A DNA stretch of 64,000 bases from Ananas comosus. Taxonomy: Eukaryota; Streptophyta; Magnoliopsida; Poales; Bromeliaceae. Both the position numbers and the translations under genes were made by a program. The stretch spans positions 5,042,000 to 5,105,999 of the forward strand of contig NC_033621.1 in the NCBI RefSeq assembly GCF_001540865.1, given 5' to 3'. Each line of letters opens with the position of its first letter. The stretch's first letter is position 1. Shown here piece after piece: positions 37,629-58,392 of the stretch. The notes beneath the pieces are model-generated. The model was not told the origin of the DNA. It saw only the letters and a program-made list of their open reading frames with translations, and made no database searches.

Positions 37629-40600
37629 ATGTCTCTCCTCATCTCCCACATGTCCGGGAGCCATACGCTCGCCGCCCCTCGCCGCCGCCGCCTCCTCCTC
37701 CTCCCCTCCTCCCACGACCTGAACCACCCCTCCCTCTCCTTCTCCGGCGCCGGCGGCCGCGGCGGCCTCCATGTGGCGCGGGCGAGGAAGGGCCTGTCGT
37801 CCCGCACCCAGCGCCAGCGGCTCGACAAGCAAGGCAAGAAAGGCGCCGGCGGCACCCCCACCACCACCACCAAGGAGCAGGACGAGGAGGAGGAGGCGGA
37901 GATGGTGGAGATGGAGATCGAGGCATCCGGTTTTCCGATGGAGTTGTCGCCGGGGCCGATGCCGCAGCTGCCCGGAGAGCAGCCGGACTTCTGGGAGGGC
38001 CCGCGCTGGGACGCCCTCGGCTTCTTCGTCCAGTACCAGTGGGCCTTCGGCATCGTCTTCGCCGTGAGACTGCTTTCCCTCCCCTCTCCCCCGCTTTCTC
38101 TCTTCTGATTACTTTACGTACTATATAAGCTGATTTTGATTCTTCTTTTAGGCTCCGTTTGAGATTGCTGGTTATTTACGGTGCGGCGGCGAGAAATTAC
38201 GATAGACACATCAAAATCTCTTAATATCATGTTGCGAATATTCGCAATCAATCCTTTCGAAAACGGAAACACGTCGCAGTTGGAAAGAATTGGAATTCTA
38301 GTTTGTTTATTGCAACTCGGTTGGTTTAAGAGGATTTGGTAGGATTTCAGTTACTGATATCATATCCCATGATCTTGAACAACTGAAAAAGTACGCTTTG
38401 ATAATTTTTCCCAAAATCAAACAAACTGAAATTTTATAAAAGTGAAAGCTAAGCTTAATATGGTCATCTATCATAGAGATTAAAGTTTGCCGATTCTAAA
38501 ACTTGGGTCTTTTTACACCCCTTATAATCGAAATCAAAGTGTTTCGGATTGATTTGGTTTTGGACCCCAATTTGTGTTTGTGTTTGTGTATGATTAGCAT
38601 CTAGTCATCTACTGAAATGTCTAGTATGAAAATTGAATGAGAAGATGAAATGCCAACGAAACATCCATTGTGAAATGAGCATTCTGTCATTTGAACCAAA
38701 CTCTTTAGCTTGACAGCGAAAGATAAGGTAAATGCCCACAAAGAAGGAGAGCTACTCGAGGCGTGTTTGAGTAGTGCTGGTTAAAGCAGCGCTTAAACAA
38801 ATTTTGTATTAAGAACTAGAAGATTCCTGTTGCATTAGGAGGAAAGGTTATGCTTCTCCGGTGACAGTCGAGAGAAGACTGCAAATAGTGCACATCTCCT
38901 CTCATCCACTTCTTCATCTTAAGGAAAGACTCGCGTTAAAGCAGCTTGCTAAGAGTGGCAAGGAAGAAAGAGAAATTCCCCATTTGACGGGCTAGAGGAA
39001 GAAGAAGCAACTGCGCAAGAATTTCCGTCGTCGAGATAGCAATTGGAAATAATGTCAGTGGTTGGAGGTCTCGTTCTACACTCTGATCACCCTTATCCTG
39101 TCCTTGACCTGTCTGTTTTTCCCGGCGAGCGTAACTTCAAATGAATCATCTTCATTCGGGCCTGGAAGCTCATTTTAGGTTTCTATCACAGTACAGTTCC
39201 GAATCTTTTGTTTGCCAGCTATTTAAAGGTTGGATACTAGTGAGAGTAGAGAAGATGTTTCAAAAGCTAAGCCAAAAGAACACCAAGAACAATGCGTGAA
39301 ACTTGTGACTGGGCAAAATGTTGATATTCATGAGTATTTATTTTGCTAATGATCCCTTGCTTAAGTAGTAAGTAGTGATGATTTTGTTATAACGAACGCC
39401 ACTAATTATCTCTCATTAGTTTAAAGTTGACTACTTATCTCAGCACTGATTAGTGCCATGACCACTATTTATAAGTGGTCAAAAGGAGAACCGACAAAGC
39501 AAAACATAATGGAGGAATTGGGTTCGGATAGTTGACCCAAATAGTTGGTTGAAAGGCCTAGAGGACTTAGTTGTTGTTGTCATGTTCTCTGTCACTTTTG
39601 AACTGGATGCTGTTTGATATCCCTAGGAACTAAGTTTCATATCGAAAGTTCTTTTTCCGTTAATTCCTTTATGTGCGTATCCTTACACAGTCCTATTTGG
39701 GCCTGTTTGGATGTCGGAACAAGTAATACAAAAAATAACTTGTGTCTGATAGCAGCTTCCTTGATGATTAAAACACCAGAAGCTTGACTTATTACCCCTG
39801 CAAAGCCATAATAATCATGATTTTTAAGGATAATTCTTTTCACCCTTTAGCTAATATATAATATCATCTAATAATTGGGATTAAGAATTCCTTCTTTCTA
39901 TCGCTTAGAAATCCTTTCGTATGTCTTATCCAACCGGCCTATGGTCTTTGAGCGAACAAGAGGAGACACACTGGATATGTTATTCTAGCATCCAATGTTT
40001 TCCTTATGATGTATTGATAATGTGCTGTTATGGTGACTCAGAACTTTCTATACTGTCCTGTATGCGTGTGCGTTTCATGTTTAGCAACTTTCGTCTCTTA
40101 AAGTGCTTTGAGGATACAAAGACCGTTTGTCACGCCTCCTTGTAACTGTTGTCACGTCCTCCCCTAATAACCGTGGTGAATATATACCTGGACCTTAATC
40201 CAGACATAAACAAAGTCTAATTGCCAAATCTATAGTTTTGTACCGGGTAATGGTGGTTTTTGTGCTATCTGTCTAGTATTATACGAAACTATACCAATTC
40301 TTGACTTTGTACTTCGCACGCAGTTGGAAGAATGATGTCAGGTGATCATCTTCAGTGAAAGTTTTCCTGCTCTTACTGAATGTCCTGACTGTTATTAGAC
40401 AAATTAGTGCTGTTTGCTAATAACCTGCCATTTTTTCCTTCATTTTCTGCACTTTGCAGCTGATTGCTTGTGGGATCGCTGTTTCCACCTACAATGAAGG
40501 GGCGACGGATTTCAGGGATACTCCAGCTTACAAGGAGTCGATCCAGTCGCGAGAATTGCTGGAAGAACCAGAATCATCAAACTCTGATGTTTTCGAGGGC

Positions 40601-40633
40601 AATCCGACTGAGGTTGCACCGTCCCTCGAGTAG
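37629..40633 (+). CDS. Probable chloroplast single-pass membrane protein, 2 exons
   Basis: Exons 37629-38063 and 40460-40633 join in phase 0 with GT-AG borders, giving 202 residues. The N-terminus is rich in Ser, Arg and Leu with few acids ('RRRRLLLLPSS', 'GLHVARARKG'), like a plastid transit peptide. An acidic, low-complexity part follows ('KEQDEEEEAEMVEMEIE'). Next comes a well-ordered block 'QPDFWEGPRWDALGFFVQY', then one hydrophobic helix spanning the splice site ('WAFGIVFALIACGIAVSTY'), then 'NEGATDFRDTPAYKES' and an acidic tail. Length, transit-like start and helix suggest a small thylakoid or envelope protein. It may belong to the plant-specific CEST-type stress-tolerance family, but I am not sure of that name. 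The first exon is GC-rich, as in many monocot genes. AATAAA lies at 40705-40710, 72 bases after the stop. Confidence 0.85.
38064..40459 (+). other. Intron of the plastid-protein gene, 2.4 kb
   Basis: It begins GTGAGA and ends TTTGCAG. It is T-rich overall. I find no inserted element with clear ends and no nested gene; the open frames at 39637-40145 have no family features. Confidence 0.8.
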
Positions 40634-41815
40634 CCTTGCCGAAGGTGAAGACTCTTTCGACTCTTTTGCCCCTTTGGTCATAGTTTGTAACTCTAGGGTT
40701 TTGCAATAAATAAAACTGTGTACAATGCAAATTGGAATCTAATGAAGGTTCATCCCCCTTGTATTTAGTGATCTTGTTGTTTGTATATTTCGTATGTTAT
40801 TCCCTTTTTAGGTGATTCTATAACATTGATCTTATAAATTATAAGTTACTGGGTACCAGAATTACATTTCCTCGACCTGTTTCAGTTTTCTGTATTGCTT
40901 TCAATCAAATTGAATTAAATGCGCACTGCCTGCTTGGGGGTGATAGCTTTGCATTTCCAATCGTTTCAAGCGGCAGGCAGTGCAGGCAGGGAATTATTTA
41001 GATGCGCACCTTTTTCTTTAGATAAATTTTAGATAGGTTTTTAAGAAAATTATTTAAAATTTAAATGGTTTTATAGTATTTATAAAAAGGAAGAATATAT
41101 ATAGGTAAAAGTAAAAATATATATATATATATATATAAATAAATATTTTGCAGGCCTGCCCGGTCCGCTTGGCAAACTTAGAGAGTGATGTCAATGAGTA
41201 TGGATGCCTAAAATTTTATGCAAATCAAATCTAAAAAATTAGTTTTTAGATATTTCTAAGAGCGTAGATCTTATCTAACGTAGCGGAGCAGATCGTCGAT
41301 TCAGATGTTCCATCATTGAAAATAAATTAGTACGAAGGATTTCATGCTATGGAAAGCAGACTAGCTAGACTCTCTCTCTATAATTATATATTAATAACTT
41401 AATTTAATATCTATTATGGTTTTTTTGTTTCCGTACATTTTTTTTGATTTTTATGCGGATTCGATTTTTAATTTTAATTTTTTTATATTCGATCGGATTT
41501 AAATATAGTTTGAATTTTTTATTCAAGCTCGGTTACTATTTACTAGGATTGAACAGCTGATCCCTGCTCCTAAATGTGAAGCTAACACTTTTTACTACCC
41601 GTGCCTCTTTTTCCCTTCGTTTTTTGTGACCCCTCAAAAGAAAGGAAAAAAAGAAAAGCTATGTTGTCTTGTTCACGTATAACACGGCCACACCACGAGA
41701 AAGCCAACTTAATATCCCTATATATATAACTACACACTATTTATCATATATATACCCCCTATACCATACATGTAGTTCCATAACCCTACTTTTCATTGCT
41801 AAATTGTGTGCTGAG
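40634..41815. other. Intergenic region with a decayed foldback element
   Basis: It holds the polyadenylation signal of the upstream gene and a pair of inverted 10-mers, cactgcctgc (40924-40933) and gcaggcagtg (40973-40982). At 41160-41390 there is a partial relative of the foldback MITEs: 'gatcgtcgattcagatg', 'tccatcattgaaaat', 'gctatggaaagcagac'. A TATA-like 'ctatatatataac' lies at about 41719-41731, ahead of the small frame at 41816. Confidence 0.5.
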
Positions 41816-42049
41816 ATGTTTGTAGATAATCTTCTTCAGCTTCTGCTATCCTTCGCTCCTTTCCTTCTAGCAGCGGCAGCTGCAGCAGTGCTTGCATTGG
41901 CTACCTGCGGCCGAGGAGTCGAAAATTTGGATCCTCAAGCCGACGAACGAGCCCGAGAACTCGCGCTGTACCTCTTCGGCCCGCGGCCCGAAGAATTTGG
42001 GGAGGCCACAACACCACATCTAATAGCTCAAAAGAATGACCATGGATGA
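41816..42049 (+). CDS. Hypothetical small membrane-anchored protein, 77 aa
   Basis: A 77-residue frame. Residues about 6-31 form one hydrophobic stretch rich in Leu and Ala ('LLSFAPFLLAAAAAAVLALA'). A charged tail with 'ADERARELALYLFGPRPEEFGE' follows. GC is raised over the frame compared with its AT-rich surroundings, which favours real coding. A TATA-like motif lies ~85 bases upstream. It resembles no family I can name; one signal-anchor helix with a short soluble tail is all that can be seen. It could be a lineage-specific gene or an accident. Confidence 0.45.
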   Translation: MFVDNLLQLLLSFAPFLLAAAAAAVLALATCGRGVENLDPQADERARELALYLFGPRPEEFGEATTPHLIAQKNDHG

Positions 42050-43365
42050 CTTCCCGTGCACTCTTTTTCTGTCTCTCTTTTGAGATGTTCCTCTGTCTTA
42101 TGTACGGTGTCGCCATATTTGTTCTTAGGTGACAAAGTTTGTAGTAATATGAAAGATCGCCAATTTAATTTGGACAATTATCCAGCCTTTAATGAATCTT
42201 TTGATTTTGCTATGTAGTTTGTTAGTTCGTTTGATGACTCAGCGAGTAATATATCTGGGACTTTTCGTTATTAGAGCAGTCCCTGATTCACATGACGCCA
42301 TTCCAGTTAAAACGAATAAGACATCCCGATTTCCAACCGAGAGATATCAAATGATTAAAATCAGATTAATAGTAAATTTGGTTGTAGAATAAAAAATTCT
42401 AAGGCCGAGTAGCGATTGTTAGTATTTTTCTATTTGTAGTATGATTTAGAACTTTCTTTAGGCGCATGGGCTTTTTGGATGGTCCAACATTAAATGAACT
42501 TTAATTTGCGAATACGTGCATAATTTACTATATGTGAATTTAGTCCCATATTAAAAACTTATTACTTGTTGTAGTACCTTATATATTCTATTATTTTCAG
42601 CTAGTTACTTGTGTATAATAATGAGAGTGGTGTCATTCACAAAACACATGTACGATCAATTAGAATTTTAAAAATTATTTCTGTTAATTTGTTTTGAATA
42701 TTTTTTTAAAAAAAAAACTAAAAGGTGTTCCGTATAGAATAAAATTTCTAATAATTAGGGATATAAATTTGAAAGTTTTTTAAAAATAGAATTAGATATA
42801 TTTATATTAGAAGAGAATTAAAATCTTGATATTTGATTAGAATTAGAATTATTATTTATTTAGTGTAAATAAGGACAAAATTTATGCAGACAAAGAGTTT
42901 TGATGAATAAAAATTTTATCTAAATCTATATGATCTTTTCTTTTCTTTTCTTTTCTTTTTCTCTTTCCGATAGCACCCTAGTTACAGTATTTAGTACAAT
43001 ATTTTCTTCTTTTTTTTTTTTTTGAATCAACAGCTGCAACAAAACTTGTCACAGTTCATGATAGTTTCGTTCGTTTTCACCTTTTCCCGTGTCAAAGGTA
43101 ACTAATTTTAGGCTTATTTTNTTTTGAGAGAAATATTTAGTACAATATTTTCAATCTGAATCAACAGCTGCAACAAAACTTGTCACAGTTCATGATAGTT
43201 TCGTTCGTTTTCACCTTTTCCCGTGTCAAAGGTAACTAATTTTAGGCTTATTTTCATTCTAATTGCTACACCATAATCAATCAAATTGACAATAACATTA
43301 AAGATTCCAAAAGGTCAATAGAAAACTACAAAGTAAGATTAAATGTATTTTACACTAACTTGAAT
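42050..43365. other. Intergenic region with a duplicated block at an 'n' join
   Basis: AT-rich, no gene seen. A block of about 120-130 bases ('gaatcaacagctgcaacaaa...ggcttatttt') occurs twice, at 42987-43120 and 43134-43254, on either side of the unresolved base at 43121. Its distal part would contain the 3' untranslated region and end of the BiP gene. No perfect AATAAA is seen on the minus strand close to the stop. Confidence 0.6.
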
Positions 43366-52954
<9,589 letters not shown>

Positions 52955-52990
52955 TTTAGTTTTGGTTTTTGTTTTTGTTTTTGTTTTTTC
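52955..52990 (-). promoter_or_regulatory. BiP 5' leader, A/C-rich
   Basis: On the minus strand the bases before the ATG are repeated AAAAAC units followed by CCAAAACTAAA, an unstructured leader with no upstream ATG after the TATA box. Such leaders favour efficient translation in plants (general knowledge). Confidence 0.6.
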
Positions 52991-53009
52991 TTTTTGCACT
53001 AGTGGTTTG

Positions 53010-53017
53010 TATATATA
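53010..53017 (-). promoter_or_regulatory. BiP TATA box
   Basis: The minus strand reads CTATATATAC about 56 bases before the ATG. A start site 25-35 bases downstream would give the short A/C-rich leader. Confidence 0.7.
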
Positions 53018-53089
53018 GTTTTTATTTACGCGGAGGGGTGTGTGTAGTACAGTAGTAGTCGCCAGATGCTTCGAGCCTAATGTGGAGTT

Positions 53090-53148
53090 CCACGTCCCAT
53101 GACACTGGGAGAGCTTACACGTGCGAAGACCAATTGGATGCTGACACG
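53090..53148. promoter_or_regulatory. ER-stress element cluster of the BiP promoter
   Basis: 53130-53148 is CCAAT-N10-CACG, an exact match to the plant ERSE-I bound by bZIP28-type factors with NF-Y. The CCAAT is part of the palindrome CCAATTGG (53130-53137). A further CACGTG box lies at 53118-53123, giving CGTG-N9-ATTGG in the other direction, one base short of the consensus. A CCACGTCC at 53090-53097 (GGACGTGG on the minus strand) resembles an unfolded-protein element core. The cluster is 75-135 bases upstream of the TATA box, a normal position. Confidence 0.75.
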
Positions 53149-53188
53149 TGTGGGTGAAATGTTTCGGGGATGGAAAATGGTGCTCCAA

Positions 53189-53329
53189 CCAGAATGTTCG
53201 GGGTCGAACTCGAATGGTTACTTCGGCAAAAGCTTTGAATCACGCGCTTTCAGCTTCCAAAAAAGTGATTTCTATATAAATAATTTTGATTTGGAGAATT
53301 AATTTTTAGTGAAGAACTGGCGTGGGGTT
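53189..53329. other. Upstream flank of the BiP promoter
   Basis: Ordinary mixed sequence. No further element is recognised. Confidence 0.4.
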
Positions 53330-54110
53330 GAGTTTAGATAAAATTAATTTTTCTGAAATAAATTTTTTAAAATTATTTGGCAAAAAAAAATTTGATACTT
53401 ACATATATTAATATTTTTACTAAATTTTATTTTAAAATAATTTAAAATTTGAATTTAAATTAAAATTTTAAATTTGAATTAAAAGTATAATTTTTAAATT
53501 TCAAATTTGGACAAAAAATAAATTTGAAATTTCAAAATTTAAATTTAAAATTTAAATTTTTAAATCTAAATTTAAATTTTTAATTTTTCAATCTGAATTT
53601 AAATTTTGAATTTCAAATTTAAAATCTAAATATAAAATTTTAATTTTGAAATTTAAAATTTAAATTTTGAATTTTGAAATTTAAAAGTAAAATTAAAATC
53701 TAAATTTTAAAATTTAAAATCTAAATTGTAAAAGTTAAAATTTAAAATTTAAATATTTTGAATATTGAATTTTAAATTAAAAATTAAAAATTTTAATTTT
53801 GTAATTTGAAAATTAAAACTTTAAATTTTAAATTTAAATTTAAATTTTTAAATTTAAGTTTTAATTCTAAAATGTCAAAATTTAAATTTTATCTTAATTT
53901 AGAATTTAAAATTTCATAATTTAAAAATTAAAATTTGAGATTTGAAACTTAAATTTAAAATTTAAAATCTAAATTTTAAATTTTAAATTTGAAATGTTGA
54001 GATTTAAAAATTCAAATATAAATTTAAATTTCAAAATTTAAATTTAAATTTAGGGTTTAAATTTAAATTTAATGTTAACTTTATACTTTGAATATAAATA
54101 AAAATAAAAT
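53330..54110. repeat. AT-only low-complexity block of AAATTT permutations
   Basis: Nearly 800 bases consist almost entirely of short A-runs and T-runs (AAATTTAAATT, TTTGAATTTAAA) with a sprinkling of G and C. Both strands read alike, so the tract is rich in small self-complementary words. It is not a clean tandem repeat. A scaffold-attachment role or decayed satellite is possible but unproven. Confidence 0.85.
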
Positions 54111-55077
54111 TTGAAGTTTGAGTCCAAAATAAGAATCTGTTTTAGAGAATCAGTTTTTTTCTGCTTTTGATTTTGGAACCTTCAAAATCAATTTTCTGAT
54201 TCTGAAAAATAGAATCATATTTTTCATCTGTCGTTCTCAAATGCTCCATTGAGCTCAAAAGTAAGTTTGGGCTCAGAATCACTTCTAAGAAGTTAGGCCA
54301 AACAACCACTTAGGGTTCGTTTGGAATTATGAAAATATTGCGTTGCGTGCGGTGATAAAATAAAATGAAAAAATATTCTATTTATTTTTCTATAAAATAT
54401 TATATTTTGCATATCACGATAATTCGGTTATGATATATTTTCTCCGATCTCATCGGAGAACGTAGAAACATATTTCCAGGCTTTAATTTATCTCAATTCT
54501 ATTTTATCTAATAGCGTTAAATAGGCCTCAATACCAAACTAAAGCCCTAAACATAATTGTTCATAAAAATATGCACGGACACCCCTCACATTTAGTAATT
54601 TTGGTCAAACAAACTAAAAATTTTAAAATTTAATAATTTAATCAGTTTTTAGCGAGTAAAATTAGAATAATTAATGATTAATAAGAAATAGAGTTAATAA
54701 ATTTGATGAAATGTTTAATCTAACTAAGTGTAAAAATTTAAATAAAAAAATTAAAATCGAAGGGTTTTTTAATCAAAAAATTACAAGTAGAGGAGGCGTC
54801 TATTTCAGAGTTGTCCTTAACTAATTATAATATAAACTTTGATTCTTACTATCGGCCTTTTAATTTTTTTCTAAATCGAGTTTCTATAACTGTGTTGACG
54901 GAAATAGTAGACGAAAGTATGAAATTACTTTTGTTTTTTTTTTTCACTTTCAGAACTTTTGAAAGAAGAAGCCATCCATCACTTACTAAGATGTATTGCA
55001 AACTAACCAACAATGATGATGGATCAAAATATAGAATTAGGGTTTCAAAAAAATAAAAATAAAAAAGGTAATGACGC

Positions 55078-55116
<39 letters not shown>

Positions 55117-56700
55117 ATGGTACATGAGTAGAGATTTTTACGTTAATCAGCAATTATATTTGTATATATTAATCGTCCATTTGATATCAAGGGTCACCTT
55201 ATATTAATTGATAAAAGAAATCGGCAAAAGTACATAGAGATATACTTCTTTAGTTTTCTATCGAAGTGGAAATAAACAAAAGATTTTCAATTGTATTTTC
55301 TCATTGCGTCCAATCTATCAACAACCATTCTTCAATTGTATATTTTCTGTACATCTAATATATTGCCAATGCGAATTGAGCCTTAGTTTGTTTGGCAATA
55401 GATAGTGGAGAGTGATTCAATTATTAACTTTTTATTTAGTTATCTGTAATTAATAGTTGTCTTTGCGGATTTTGTTACTTTATATATATATATAGGATAG
55501 TGAAATATTGTAACACTCTGCTTGTTTCTTTTACTTATAAGTTTTAATTTTATATCCTTGGACAATTTAATTTTCTTTGCGAGTTGTCATTTTGATTTCG
55601 AAATCGGGAAGAAGTCGATTATCGCATCTAAATTCAACTGAAATTACCTAGGCAATTGACCGAACTAGTTGATGCAACTGCTTCCGTCTACCATACCTCA
55701 CTCCTCTCTCAACTTTTTCTCTTTTCTTGTCCGAGTGGAGACGGCATCCATATGCCCTCTCTCCCTCTCTCTCCCCTAATACTCCATTTCTCCCTCTTTC
55801 CCTTATTTTTCCTCCATCTTTTATCCCTCTTCATTTCTTTTCTTTTCTTTTCTTTTCTTTTCTTTTTTTTTTAACCTTCTCCTTCCCTCTCTTTCATAGC
55901 TCCCAATTCTGGTGCTAAATCACTCTACTCTTGACCCTGGTGAGACGTGAAAATCCAGCAATCACAACAACATTGAGTTCGGGATCTAAAAGAATGGTGA
56001 TTTGCGCTTTGAGTGAACCATTAGTCACACTCTGGCGTGGAAGTCCCAACCGACTATGTACACGCCAAGAAAAAACACACCTGGACAATTTATTTTCATC
56101 GAGAAAACAAAACCAAGAACCACTAAATAAATACTAAGAAGGAATCGAGCATCTAACTTCAACCATTCCGAAATAATACAATTCAAATTTACATCCCTAC
56201 AGCACAAAAAGAAAATTGTAATTACTACATCTTAGTTACAAGTCCACAAGTTTCAATAAATAACATAAAGGGTAGGCTAGTTAGTTTGTGACTGCTTTTC
56301 CATAGCTACGCACCTTTCCGATAGTTGGATCTACAATATAAAACGACAAGAAATGAGATTAAGAATTATAAAAAATAGTTTCTGGTGGATATATAGACAT
56401 TAAGAATGGTTCTGCACTCCTTGGTCTAAATAGGGTATAATTAATAGTAGTGGATAACAATAATGAACAATAAATACAAAGCAAAGATAATAAGCGACCA
56501 ATGCTAACATAACTGCTACGTCTCTAAAAGGAACAAGACCAAATGCTAACATGACTACTATCTCTAAAAGGTCCAAAGTGTACATGTCAATATGTCCAAC
56601 ATAACGACATTTGCATCGAGTTCTCAAGAAGGAACTACTACTGTTATATACAATTATCTTGATTGACCCTAAAGTCCAGCCCTAACTTAATCACCAACAC
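54111..56700. other. Intergenic region without recognised genes
   Basis: AT-rich. It contains a poly-A run (55080-55113), a CT/CCTCTC stretch (55750-55840) and a (TTTTC)n run (55838-55872). No open frame shows a family feature and no terminal repeats are seen. Confidence 0.6.
55080..55113. repeat. Poly-A tract, ~34 bases
   Basis: Homopolymer A. It could be the tail of an old retroposed (LINE or SINE) copy, but no such body is recognisable before it. Confidence 0.9.
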
Positions 56701-57115
56701 CTTATAAAGAGCCAAAAATGATCATACTACTATCCATTCGGCAAAAAAAAGGAGCCGAAAATGATCAAAGTACCCCTAACTCAAGACATAAGAGAACCGA
56801 GAAGGATCGAGCTACTCTCGCAATGACACTTTCGGAAGGTCATGTCTTGCAAAGTGGTGATCTCTACAAGCGATACCAAATAGCTCATAGCAGTCTTACG
56901 GGCTTGAATCACAACCCACATCCATTTGTTTTGGTGGACTTGTGTGCAATTTTTTCTAACTTATTTATATTGTACCTAGGGTTTTCCTGATTTAATAAAA
57001 CCCTAGCTTCATCCCCTCTCCAGCCTCGAACCCTAGCCATCACAGTAGTACCTTCCACCTGCGCCGCTGTCTTCCTGACAACCGGTGACCACCCACGACT
57101 GCCAGCAAACCCAAG

Positions 57116-57204
<89 letters not shown>

Positions 57205-58392
57205 NTTTTCTTTTATTTGTAAGGCCTTGGATTATTTTGACTGGCCTACTTATATTTGACTGTTATGCATATGTTGGTTGTGAACTGATTTTGAGAATCA
57301 TTTTGGATACGTCGATCTGAGAACAAATTCATGATAAGAATGATTCACTCATTTGAATTACAATTGATGATTGAGTTTTTAATCCGAGTTGATTGTCTTG
57401 GACTGGATGTGGATGATTCATAATTGTTTGAACATTACACTGACCACTGTATTGGATTGTGCTGTATGGTGAACATAGGAGGAGATTGTTGGATATATTG
57501 TTATTGGATATTTTGTTATAATATAATCCAAATAATATGTTCACATACAAGCCCAATAAGTGAAAGCGTATTAAGGCCCATATCTCTGGAGCCCAATAGC
57601 TTATTTATTAAATCTAGGGTTTCCTACGCTGGAGGTAACACTGTTGAGCGTTCCAAACTTGACGTCTCTTGGTGTAATACTTTAAGCACCCAAAAACCCT
57701 AACCTCCAACATATATATATATATATATCCCTCATTGTTGGACTCGGGACCTCTCCTTTTTGCTCGCACCACCTCAAGACGTCACCGCCAGCACCACAAG
57801 ACTCCGGCGACCCTAACCCGATGACCCTCTGCGCCGAGTGCACTAGCGTGGCTGTGGGGTCCCCCTCCCAGCTTGTTTTGGGTGGTTGGCCTTGGTCGCA
57901 ACTACAAGATCGCCGGCACCATTGCACCCCCGTCGTTGTCGTCAGTGTCCTTAGACCCTAAAGGATCCCCCTGACAACTCCCCAATTACTTTCGACTGTC
58001 GCCATTGCCGAAAATAGGAATCCCTAGCTCAGGGGATTCTTGTTCCGGCCGGGTTGTAGGAACGCCGCCACCGCCACCTACGTCTTTGGCCAACGCCCGC
58101 GTCAGCGGCCCCTTGTCGGCCGCACACACTTCTTAACAACGTGCGTGCCACCAAGTCGCCGGAGTTTAAGTCGAGCCTTCTCTGCTCCAACCCTAGCCCA
58201 AAGCTTGGGTTTCTTGGACCGCTCCCCCTGTTCCGGCCATCCGGGTCGATACTCTATAAGGTGAGTATGCTGACCCTAAGGTGCCACTGACATCCACGCT
58301 TGCCCTGGTTGCTATCGGAGAAGCCCTACTTGGCGGATCTGATAGTGTCGCTCCCAGTGACCTTGGTAGCCAGGGTTCACGTAGCCCCCACA
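56701..58392. other. Region of uncertain origin, possibly plus-oriented LTR sequence
   Basis: 'aaaaccctagcttcatcccc' near 56996, a (CT)n-(TA)n tract with an 'n' join (57119-57205), and GC-rich stretches 57740-58390 ('cgccgccaccgccacc', 'ggtgagtatgctgaccctaagg') look like the transcribed part of an LTR. The copia element at 58393 interrupts it, and 62328 onwards could be its continuation. No protein family is recognisable. Confidence 0.35.
57119..57204. repeat. (CT)n-(TA)n microsatellite ending at an 'n' join
   Basis: CT repeats (57119-57171) pass into TA repeats up to the unresolved base at 57205. Confidence 0.95.

Noticed and set aside
37532..38053. Long antisense frames opposite the plastid-protein exon
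   Set aside because: They are GC-rich shadows of the real first exon, made of low-complexity Arg/Gly/Pro runs.
55080..55113. Poly-A run as the tail of a SINE or LINE
   Set aside because: No recognisable element body or target duplication precedes it, so it is reported only as a homopolymer.
55656..55918. Frames rich in Leu, Ser, Phe and Pro
   Set aside because: They are translations of CT-rich and TTTTC-repeat sequence.
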